A stretch of DNA of 64,000 bases from Salvia splendens. Its lineage: Eukaryota; Streptophyta; Magnoliopsida; Lamiales; Lamiaceae. This document shows, piece after piece, positions 56,010 to 64,000 of this stretch. The DNA lies in the NCBI RefSeq assembly GCF_004379255.2, contig NC_056053.1, positions 22,998,188-23,062,187 of the forward strand, written 5' to 3'. Numbering within the stretch: position 1 is the stretch's first letter; every line of letters starts with the position of its first letter. The notes beneath the pieces were generated by a model that did no database searches, was not told the origin of the DNA, and saw only the letters and a program-made list of their open reading frames with translations. The position numbers and the translations under genes are program-made.

Positions 56010-57587
56010 GAGCATGCGTAACGCTTGGGGCCGGGCCGCAAATTGCGAGTCCCGGCCCGTCCCATGCATTACACGGAAGTGCGGCACGGCTCAGGACCGT
56101 CCCGGTGACGCGTGACCGGCCTGGGGAGCGTCCCGCGTCCCGGCCCGGGACGGGGTTGCACGGTGACGGGCCGCAAGTCCCGCGTCCCGGCCCAGCGTTA
56201 CACGGTCTTCGGGCCGGGACGCAAATCCAATTTTGTTTTTTTTTTAAATTCGATGTCTATAAATACGAGCTTGCGTTCCATCCATTTCAATCCCGCGTTC
56301 CATTTCAATACTCTATTATACCCTTTGTATTTTCGGCGTCAATGGATTGGTTCAACAGCGATCAACGTGAGATGGAGGAGTTCGTTAACTCGAACAATTG
56401 GTACATACCGTCATCGCAACCATCGCAGACACAGCCTAGTCCGGGAGTCGGTAGCAACGGCGACATTACATCGCCGGTCAACACCGACGAGTTCGAGGTC
56501 AGTGAGATGGAGCCCGCTCAAGAGCGGGGAAAGGAGAAGGTCGGGGAGGAGGATGGGCCGAAGAAGTACACTCCGCCCGAGACAATGTGGCTTGCGAGGA
56601 ACTACATCGACGTCTCCGAGGATCCTATCATCGGCAACCAGCAGACCGGCAAGGCTTTTTGGGAGCGGATTGCGCAGAAATATAACGCTGGCCGTCCGGA
56701 AGGGTCGAGCGAGCGTAGCTACGTGAAGCTGCGCAAGCATTGGGGCCGGGTCCAGGCGGATATGAGCAAGTGGAACGGAAAGTGGGCCAACGTAGTCCGT
56801 ATGTGGCCGAGCGGGCACAGCGAGGCGGACCTCGTCGAGAAGGCAAAGGAAGCGTTCTTCACTGACGGGAAGAAGACCTTCAAGTACTTCGAAGTTTGGA
56901 AGCTCGTCGAGAAGAGCCCGAAGTACACCAGCGGTGCTGAGCCAGCGGCAACTGGGGCGGCGAAGAGAACCAAAGTTTCCGCCTCCGGAAACTACTCTTC
57001 GAGCGACGACCTCAACGTGACGGACGACGATGTCTTCTACTCCTCTCCTAGCATTCAGAGCCGCCCGACAGGAACAAAGGCGGCCAAGAGGAAAGCAAAG
57101 GGGAAGGCAGCTGCGAGCAACTCCGCTATGGTGCCACCGCCGACCAATCCGTCTCTGGATAAGATGTCCGACACTTTGTCGGAGATGAATATTACATGGC
57201 GGATGAGCCAGCTGACGGAGTTGACAGCGAGGGATACATCGAAGATGTCGGACGAGAAGCTCGAGTTGCACCGTGAGATGATCGCCTACCTTCGCGCCCA
57301 AATGAAGAAGTAGTAGTCGTGGCCCGGGTTTCTTGTATTTTAAATTTGCTTCGTCTAGTAATGTAATGTTAATTTCGAATGAACAATGCATTTTCCCGGT
57401 TTCAATTGTTCAACGAATTGCGTTTTCGAGTTAAATAGGTTGGAGTTGTGAATAGTGTCATTTATTAGTTGCGGCCCGAGTTGCGGCCTGCAGGGTTACA
57501 GCAGTTGGAGCCTGGGCCGCAACTGTAGAGGAAGGATGACGTGGAGGGGACTTGGGGCCGGAAATGGGGACGGGGTTACTGATGCCC
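56010..57587 (+). mobile_element. PIF/Harbinger element encoding only ORF1
   Basis: Imperfect terminal inverted repeats (GAGCATGCGTAACGC at the left; GGGCATCAGTAACCC in reverse at the right) are flanked by TAA on both sides (56007-56009, 57588-57590). Length is 1578 bp. The target-site boundary is confirmed by the paralogous empty copy at about 55560. It contains a TATAAATA promoter (56258-56265) and one intact ORF1. The transposase ORF2 of a full Harbinger is missing. Confidence 0.9.
56342..57313 (+). CDS. Harbinger ORF1, Myb/SANT-like DNA-binding protein
   Basis: 323 residues from the ATG at 56342; the frame is open further up, but this ATG follows the TATA box by about 77 bp and starts the conserved protein. 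After a Gln/Ser/Pro-rich start, a trihelix Myb/SANT-like domain (K-K-Y-T-P-P-E-T-M-W-L-A...W-E-R-I-A-Q-K-Y-N...K-L-R-K-H-W) covers about residues 77-150. A C-terminal NAM-associated-like helical region rich in K and A follows. In Harbinger transposons ORF1 binds DNA and helps import the transposase into the nucleus. Homologues are often labelled 'glutathione S-transferase T3-like' in plant databases; this has no GST domain. GC-rich relative to flanks and no stop inside. Confidence 0.87.
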   Translation: MDWFNSDQREMEEFVNSNNWYIPSSQPSQTQPSPGVGSNGDITSPVNTDEFEVSEMEPAQERGKEKVGEEDGPKKYTPPETMWLARNYIDVSEDPIIGNQQTGKAFWERIAQKYNAGRPEGSSERSYVKLRKHWGRVQADMSKWNGKWANVVRMWPSGHSEADLVEKAKEAFFTDGKKTFKYFEVWKLVEKSPKYTSGAEPAATGAAKRTKVSASGNYSSSDDLNVTDDDVFYSSPSIQSRPTGTKAAKRKAKGKAAASNSAMVPPPTNPSLDKMSDTLSEMNITWRMSQLTELTARDTSKMSDEKLELHREMIAYLRAQMKK

Positions 57588-57944
57588 TAATGCACGAAAG
57601 TAGTCATTTACCTCTGTTAAAGAGAAGTCATTAATTACACTAACTGATTGTTCACCCGCATTATTCGATGTGACACATCAAATTCAACTAAAAAACTAAA
57701 CTTGGTTGAAATTCGCTACAAAGACATATAGTAATTTAATAATATCAACTGTACAACATTTTAATTTAAATTTTAATTTTTAATTTTAATATAATAATAT
57801 CAACTACCACATTTTAATTTTGTTAAAAATACCAAATTTTTATTGAAGTAAATAATTTTAAAGTCTATTAACCTTTGTTTATGCTTAGAAACAATAAAAT
57901 AATCGAAATTTGAATTAGTAGACCCCACTAGAAAACTCCTATAA

Positions 57945-58307
57945 GAGCATCCACAATGGGACGGATGTCCCAGCGGACATCGCGACAGACTTCCTAAAAA
58001 CACTGCACTGCCACGTCAAAAGAACATTCCATTGCACTGCCACGTCATAATGACATCCCACTACACAATGACAGACATCCCGACGAACATCCACAAAAAA
58101 CAATAAAAAATCGGGACGTCCGCCGGGACGTCCGTCGTGTCAACGCAATGGCGGACATCACGACGGACGTCCCGAAAAGCCGCGGAACTCCGGTGTCCGC
58201 AGCGGACGTCCGTATCCATATGCATGCGGCCTAATGGCGGACGTCCCGCGCGGACGTCCGACACGCCGGTCCGACGTCCGTCGGGACATCTGCCATTGTG
58301 GATGCTC
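57945..58307. mobile_element. Palindromic Harbinger-type MITE with perfect ends
   Basis: Perfect 15-bp terminal inverted repeats GAGCATCCACAATGG with TAA target duplications (57942-57944 and 58308-58310). 363 bp. The inside is packed with GGACGTCC/GGACATCC palindromes and could fold strongly. No ORF. Confidence 0.93.
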
Positions 58308-58334
58308 TAATATACAATTAGAATTAGGCACTAT

Positions 58335-59173
58335 TTCAAACCCACCATTTTCCTATTTCCCTTCAAATCCATCGAAATAACAACCACCGCCGCGGCGTCG
58401 TGGTCGTGGCCAAGCTGCGCCACCTGTTAGGCGTTTTTGAGCTGATAAAACACTTAAATGATTCAAGAAGTGATTATGGTAGCGGTTGGTGGTTGACGGC
58501 GGTTACAACCGATTTATGAAGAGTAGTTATCAAGAAGCGGTTATTGAAACTGATCGAGAAGCATTGAGTTCGATCTTACTCTTCCTATAAGTAGTGCTAC
58601 AAGCATCAGAGATAAGTAAGAGAGAGCATCTCCATATCAGAGAGAATACGGAGTGAAACCAAGGCGTGTTTCAAGTTAGATTGAGGGAGAAAATGAGTGT
58701 TCATAATTCCCGTATGTATTCGATCTGAGAGTGTTCTTCGTTGTAATTTTTAGCTGATCATCAATATATCCTTCTCATTATGTCAGTGGACGTAGACTTA
58801 TGCCGAAACACTTATATCTCTCTGTTGTTGAATGATCTTGCTCCAATCGGATTTCACACCACCTCCCCGAGAACACGCTCCTTCCGCGCCCCCTGATCCA
58901 CACCAACAGGAAGCCTCAAATCCAGAATCCGCCGTGGTCAGCGGGCTGAGATCGGAGCGCCTCTTCTTCGATCCCGGCGCGACGAGTTCCGCGCTGGCGG
59001 AGGCAGAATCAGGCGGCGGAGATAGAGAATCAAAGCGCAGCGGCGGCGCGGTGATGGCGGTGCTGATGCATTCGAGGGATCCGTTTCTCGATTTCAGGGC
59101 TTCGATGGCGGAGATGATGGAGGGCGGCGGGGAGAGGGATTTCAGGGCTTTGATTTTTATTATTTTTTATTAA
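58335..59173 (+). pseudogene. OVATE-family (OFP) pseudogene split by a solo LTR
   Basis: Left of the LTR, the frame reads W-S-W-P-S-C-A, the W-P-S-C motif near the N terminus of OVATE family proteins. Right of it come R-T-R-S-F-R in the same frame, then a stop. In another frame are R-S-E-R-L-F-F-D-P-G-A-T-S-S and the start of the OVATE domain, D-P-F-L-D-F-R-A-S-M-A-E-M-M-E. OFPs repress transcription of growth genes. The copy has a frame break between the parts, and the domain stops after M-M-E-G-G-G-E-R-D, so the rest is missing. A recognisable but dead gene. Confidence 0.78.
58425..58858. mobile_element. Solo LTR (434 bp) with TSD CCACC
   Basis: The segment starts TGTTAGGCG and ends TTTCACA, with a perfect 5-bp target duplication CCACC (58420-58424 and 58859-58863). 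The plus strand near its end carries ATTATGTCAGTGGACGTAG, as seen in copia-type LTR leaders. It is a product of LTR-LTR recombination and lies inside the OFP coding region. Confidence 0.87.
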
Positions 59174-60576
59174 TAAAATTTATATTTCACTAATTCATCT
59201 AAAGTAGATTTAATAAGAAATCCATATACTACTGTACATGTTAGGCATCTATTTAATCCGTTGTTTGACTAATTAATTTGTTATCTATCAATATATAAAA
59301 GAGCAGTTTTCATGATGCCACCGTGGCACCATTTTGGCGGGAAACTACTATTGCTACTGCAGAATAATAGGAGTAGCTATCAGTCTTGAGCAATGCGAAA
59401 GGTATTCTAGAGCAATAGCTATTAGTCTATCCCTGCAACAAAATAGCTGTCATCTTGAGCAATGCAAAAAGTAGTCTAGAGAATTGTTAATACTAGCAGA
59501 TTCATCAGACTTCTTTATAGACTAAATAAATTATACTCCGTAGTAAGTTCCTTTAGAGTATAAGTACTCCATCTTAAAATTCTTCAATAAATACTAGAGA
59601 GTGAATATGTGAAAGATATCTATGCTAATAGCAGAGAACGAGGAACATGCAACGAGCTGGAATTTGAGTGTTATTTGGTTTAAACGACGAAAGACGGCGA
59701 CACAGCAGAGAATGGTGGAAGAGATTGAGCTTTGGAAGATTCGGAGGGAAAGCAGAGAGGAAATCGGGCAGCATGAACTGGGTGAAATCTGGCTTCGATG
59801 CGGTGGCTACCCGTAGTCGACTGACGGCGAGGCAAGGAAGGCGGTGGAGGGGATTTGCTGTGCGGAGAAGTGGGCAGTGGCGATCGAGTCTCCCCCTCTT
59901 CCGGACTGATTTTCCCTCACCTTGCCGGGAAATCGCTGTCGCCCCGGAGAAGTGGGCAGTGTTGATCAATTTGCTCTCTACAAAATGAGGTTTTGAAGCG
60001 CGTCGCTCTTTAATTACGCCCCATCCGATCCATTTCAAGTTTCTCAATCGGCCACTAGAAGTGGGGGGTCGTGTAGAGAGAGAGAGAGGCAAATAGGCGA
60101 GGAGGGAGTGAAATATTTGTTGTATTCATTTTTGTTTATAAACTTTTCCAAATGTATGTATTCTTCTAGATACATTCCGTTCTGCCTAACATATCGAAAA
60201 AGGATTGTAATGGTGATTAGGTGGCGCTGATATTTCAAGGTAATATGTGGATAGTGAGGTTGTAAATTTTTAGCCCCTTTTGTAGTCGACTATGGTGTTT
60301 CCTCAATTTTAATTTCTGTAGAAGCTGAGGGATGGATTGACGGCGTGGGTGTAGTGGTGAAGTTGGAGAAGGAGATGGTGTGGTGTGGTGTGGTGTGGTG
60401 GTGTGTTATTTTATTAAAAACCATTTTAGTTTAGTTATCAATTTTGTAGTGGTGTGTTTTCGGTTAATAATCAGTATTACTTGCCCATTTTATTTAATCA
60501 GTATTACCTGCCCATTTTATTTATTTAAATCTGGAATTGTTTATTTTGACTATAATTTAGTTTCAACTATTTATTA

Positions 60577-60775
60577 CTCTTTTCATCCCATAAAATTTGT
60601 TTCAAATTGATATGGCGTGATATTTAAGAAATTGTTACTTTTAATTAAACAAAGGTGTATAGTGGAATGGTGTATTTAATACATATTTTAGGTATATATT
60701 TAAGTGGGATAAATTTTGTCTGACTGATTAAAATAGTAAAATGGGACAAATTTATAAGATGTGGAACAGAGGGAG
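60577..60775. mobile_element. Stowaway-like MITE inside the Helitron, eroded
   Basis: Left CTCTTTTCATCCCATAAA and right ...GGAACAGAGGGAG are weak inverted repeats with TA flanks. Confidence 0.5.
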
Positions 60776-60895
60776 TATATTTTTGTTATGAATTTGTTTT
60801 ATTATAAATTCTATTTTGGTGTTAGATGGTGATGCTGAAAGTTATAAGTTGCCCTATTTTTATTATTGATGTTACTGTTTTAGAGACGATCCCTC

Positions 60896-61096
60896 TTCTA
60901 TTTTCTTTTTACTTATTATGTTTACAATTTTCATCTTAGAAGTTTAGTAAACAGATTTCTATTTTCTTTTTACTTATTTTGTTTCATTTTTGACAATTTT
61001 CATCTTAGAAGTTTAGTAAACAAATTTCTATTTTCTTTTTACTTATTTTGTTTCATTTTTGACAATTTTCATCTTAGAAGTTTAGTAAACAGATTT
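60896..61096. repeat. Tandem repeat, three copies of about 60-70 bp
   Basis: Three copies contain TCTATTTTCTTTTTACTTAT and CAATTTTCATCTTAGAAGTT then TAGTAAACA. The first copy lacks a few bases. Confidence 0.88.
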
Positions 61097-61259
61097 TTTA
61101 AAAATATTGTGAACGTATATTTTGAATTTATATTATTCTCTTTTTACTTTGTGATTTTTCAAAGTAAAAAGACATGAAATATCACATATTAAGTCATCAA
61201 AAAATATACTAAAAGATATATTGAATACTATCATTTTGATGCATATTTGTTAATATATA

Positions 61260-61581
61260 CTCTCTCCGTTTCTTCATAGTTGAGTCATTATATCATTTCG
61301 GGAAGTTCCTTTATAGTTGAGTCATTTCCATATATGTTAACTTTTTTCTCTTTCTTACATTACCATTTTTTACTTTATTCTCTCTACTTTATTCACTTTA
61401 TACTTTATTCTCATTTTTTACTTTATTCTCTCTACATTATTCACTTTATACTTTATTCTCTCTACATTTTCCTCTCTCTTACGTTTTTACCTATCTATTT
61501 ATTTGACACACCAACATAAACATTCCTTTCTAAAACTTCGTGCTGAAATTTTTTGCCTCAACTATGAAGAAACGGAGGGAA
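61260..61581. mobile_element. Stowaway-like MITE near the Helitron 3' end
   Basis: Ends CTCTCTCCGTTTCTTCATAG and CTATGAAGAAACGGAGGGAA are inverted over about 19 bp with TA flanks. It lies about 15 bp before the Helitron terminal hairpin region. Confidence 0.82.
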
Positions 61582-61634
61582 TATCATTATTTGAAATTTT
61601 ATTGTCCCGTGCATAGCACGGGTGGTAACACTAG

Positions 61635-62466
61635 TTATCATAAAATGAAACTACAAAGAAACATAGTCAAATTCCATAACTAAATTTTTTTCATATATGT
61701 AAACTTTCCAGCTACAAATGAAATAGGCTTGGAATCAAAATTGTGCAGTAACTATCATTTGACAGCAACAATACTAGTGATGGAAACACTTGGTGTTGTT
61801 GTCATCCTCTCCTCTCTCTCTCTCTCTCTGCACCAATTAGTTCAAACCATTAGCAGAACACCAAATCTCTGAACTCTCATTGTCAAGACAAACGAGCTGG
61901 AACGAGCCGTTGATTTTTTATTTCACGACGAGAAAAATTCATAATCGCTAATCCGAGGTGTGCACTAGGTAAACTCACGCTTGAACATCCAGCAAGCCAC
62001 TCAGTGAATTATTCAACGGAGAAAACAAAAAAGGTGCATTCGATAATTTGGAGTCATGCATATGTCCTACAACAAGGTAGTATGAAATGAAGTGAAAAGA
62101 CATGAGCTAGTTATGTAGATATATAGTGAATTATTAGGGGTGAATACTTCCCTTTTTCCCCACATAAAAATAGAAAAAAGGCACATCATCTTCATCAGAA
62201 ATGCAAGAAAACAAACAAGTGAAAAGTAAATTATTCTGTGAGAATGTTGCTGGAATTGCATTAAATTTTTGGTGGTCCATTCATTCACATTTTAGTTTGA
62301 ATCTTCATACGTTTGATATAGTGTGTGACCTTTTATTTAGTCATAATACACTTGACCTAATTAACTCGTAAACTAGCGTAGTTGATGGGTAAGCATGCGA
62401 AACAAGGACATGAGAGACGTCTTCCTTATGTAACTCGAAAAGAGGATTAAAACCTGTAGGCCGGCG
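61635..62466. other. 3' flank of the LDAH-like gene, no gene seen
   Basis: AT-rich; the part nearest 62466 is probably the 3' UTR. A CT-microsatellite (CTCTCT) lies at about 61808-61828. Confidence 0.5.
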
Positions 62467-64000
62467 TCAGCTGCCTTTTGCAAGTTGTATGTGGTTCTTG
62501 ATCAAACTCGAGACGTGCTGAGCAACCCACGTCGAGCCAGCTGCAGTGCAGGAGAAAGCGTGAGTATGACCCTCGCGTTCAACGTCAAGACTTGCATCAG
62601 GTATCTGTTTTCTCATCTGTGTTTTTCCAAACAGAAAAGGGTAAGACTCAAGCAAGAGATGGCAAGCGTCAGTTAAAATACACAGAAGAGAGTTATCAGC
62701 TAATAAATGCGTCCAATTTGCTTATGTGAGCTACGAAATTAAGATGATATAGACGATGAACTGCTCAAAGGATCCAATACCTCTTCGTAAAATTGTAAAG
62801 GACCCCAGTGATCATCGAGGCCAAAAAGAAAAGCAATCCGGCTTCTCTTGCTCGCGATGAATTCCAAATCTGGTTTTTCTGGTAGCTGCATGTGGAGACG
62901 GCAACAGTTAAAAACGACAAAAACATCAGATGATACTGTCTGTAATTTTATTTTTTTGGGAGTTGGGAGCCAAAAAAGAAAGCTTACTGTCTGAAATTCG
63001 GTCATTGCCATATACAGCACATTTCGTAGTGTATGATACTGGAAAAGTAAACATAGAGTGGCTCGTATCAATCAGATTAAAACAAGAACGATTAGATTTA
63101 TGGGCCTGGGGTACTCAGATGGATCGAGATAAAGAACTATCAAAGTAACTAATCATGTAACATAAGAACCATTGATTAGCAAACGACTGCACCTTCAGAA
63201 TGTGTGTGCATAGCGCCTCAACAGCAGAAGAAGACCATGACTTCCCGACGAATATTTTTACAAGGAATCCTGTGAGCTCCGATGGGAGGGCTCCAAACAA
63301 GGCCCCGATGGCGCTAGCTGCAGTACATAATGCGGGAGACCTGATAATATAATTAGATTATAAGTTCATTTTCTAACACTAGTTATCATCAGCTAATCGA
63401 CTATCGGTATATATCCACACTGGAAAATTTATTGAAAGAACATAGATTATAATCATCCATTACTGCATGGATTTACATGATTATGCATAGATGCAAATGC
63501 GACTCAAAGGGATAAAGAAATCGAAAGGAAGAGTTATACATTGCAAGTCTACGAATGAATGACTGTGTTGAGGATGCAGTGTTCAAAGCCAAAAACGGGT
63601 ACAAACCAACGCAATATGTAACCTAACAGAGTAAACCGGCATCAGAGTCAAGACAAATAAGATATGATAGCAAAGGGCGAATTAGAAAAAAACAAGCTGA
63701 CTGCATACCTTCTTGTGACATCTCTTAAGTACTTCAAGAGATATATACGAACCAATGGAATGGCCAACCTTTAGATACAGAGCCAACATCAATCATTAAA
63801 AGGTCTAGCAATTGAAATATGAAAACTTATAAAAATTTGAATCATATACGAGTTAGACATAGATTCTGTGAGAAGATTACAAATGTACGAGAGACTGCGT
63901 TCTACATAAATAAACTTGTTTTGCAGCAAGGTGGAAATGTTACTAGTGGTTTACCAGTATAATAGGTACTTCAACATCTTGAAGTTCCTGCTCAATAAAG
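62467..64000 (-). CDS. LDAH: Lipid droplet-associated hydrolase (LDAH)-like alpha/beta hydrolase, 5' part outside window
   Basis: Seven exons in view: 64000-63955 (cut), 63768-63709, 63622-63540, 63340-63193, 63038-62988, 62885-62781 and 62604-62467. Phases agree and all introns are GT-AG. The nucleophile elbow G-H-S-I-G begins the second visible exon, an acidic residue follows in G-L-D-D-H-W-G, and the catalytic His is probably in E-G-H-T-H-A-F. Together with G-K-S-W-S-S-x-A-V-E-A-L-C-T-H this matches the plant LDAH family (for example Arabidopsis At3g11620), serine hydrolases related to the human lipid-droplet protein. The true substrate in plants is not settled. The N-terminal exons lie beyond the right edge. 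Confidence 0.92.

Larger units (their letters stand above)
55321..57820. repeat. Tandem duplication of a roughly 455-bp non-coding unit, second copy split
   Basis: Copy A (55321-55775) and copy B (55776-56009 plus 57588 to about 57820) align along their length: for example GGCCGAAAATTGGTATTTCA at 55440 and 55888, and AACTAAACTTGGTTGAAATT at 55677 and 57693. The Harbinger element interrupts copy B only, so copy A preserves the unoccupied site. Confidence 0.85.
59284..61634 (+). mobile_element. Non-autonomous Helitron
   Basis: The 5' end is TCTATCAATATATAAAAGAGCAG-like, starting TC after host A (59283). The 3' end is a hairpin CCCGTGCATAGCACGGG followed within 12 nt by CTAG, then host T (61635). 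This is the classic Helitron arrangement and makes a 2351-bp element inserted between A and T. It encodes no Rep/helicase. A GC-richer stretch at about 59640-60060 could be captured host sequence; I cannot identify its source. Confidence 0.85.

Noticed and set aside
56411..57391. Long minus-strand ORF opposite Harbinger ORF1
   Set aside because: It is a shadow of the GC-rich ORF1 on the plus strand, with Arg/Leu/Cys-rich composition and no domain.
59625..60092. Overlapping ORFs on both strands in a GC-rich part of the Helitron
   Set aside because: No domain on either strand; overlapping frames are expected in GC-rich DNA. Possible capture is noted with the Helitron instead.

Overview
This is a plant nuclear window, almost certainly from a eudicot. 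It holds intron-containing genes with plant GT-AG (and one probable GC-AG) splice sites, plant-specific families (UPF0496, GIR1/GIR2, OVATE, MRS2), AT-rich intergenic DNA, and a dense mix of plant transposons. I cannot name the species from the sequence.

Layout. Positions 1-7558 are a Ty3/gypsy LTR retrotransposon of the Tat type, on the minus strand and cut by the left window edge. It has a 5' LTR, primer-binding site, gag, protease, RT-RNase H, a second RNase H, integrase, 39-bp tandem repeats and an antisense ORF. From 9 to 23 kb lies a gene cluster: a UPF0496 gene (-), a small membrane-protein gene (-), two tandem copies of the 40S ribosomal protein S17 gene (+), and an MRS2-type magnesium transporter (-). 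From 23 to 43.7 kb I see no host gene. It is a gene desert with two related hAT elements, a hAT MITE, a tRNA-derived SINE, several Stowaway-like MITEs and foldback elements. From 44 to 54.2 kb there is a second gene cluster: a GIR1/GIR2-like repressor (+), a duplicated exon fragment, an RRM/zinc-knuckle SR-like gene (-) and a UEV1-type ubiquitin E2 variant (+); the last two are head to head. From 55 to 61.6 kb is another transposon-rich stretch: a Harbinger element keeping only ORF1, a palindromic Harbinger MITE, an OVATE-family pseudogene split by a solo LTR, and a non-autonomous Helitron. The window ends in the 3' part of a lipid-droplet-associated hydrolase (LDAH-like) gene (-).

The host genes are unrelated housekeeping or regulatory genes and do not form a pathway. 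The strongest signals are at the gene-transposon interface. A 732-bp hAT MITE sits between the probable TATA box and the ATG of one S17 copy and is missing from the other copy. MRS2 has an 84-nt stop-free intron. A 69-nt near-perfect hairpin lies just downstream of the GIR gene. A tandem repeat preserves the empty target site of the ORF1-only Harbinger element. Many element borders are confirmed here by target-site duplications read directly from the sequence.
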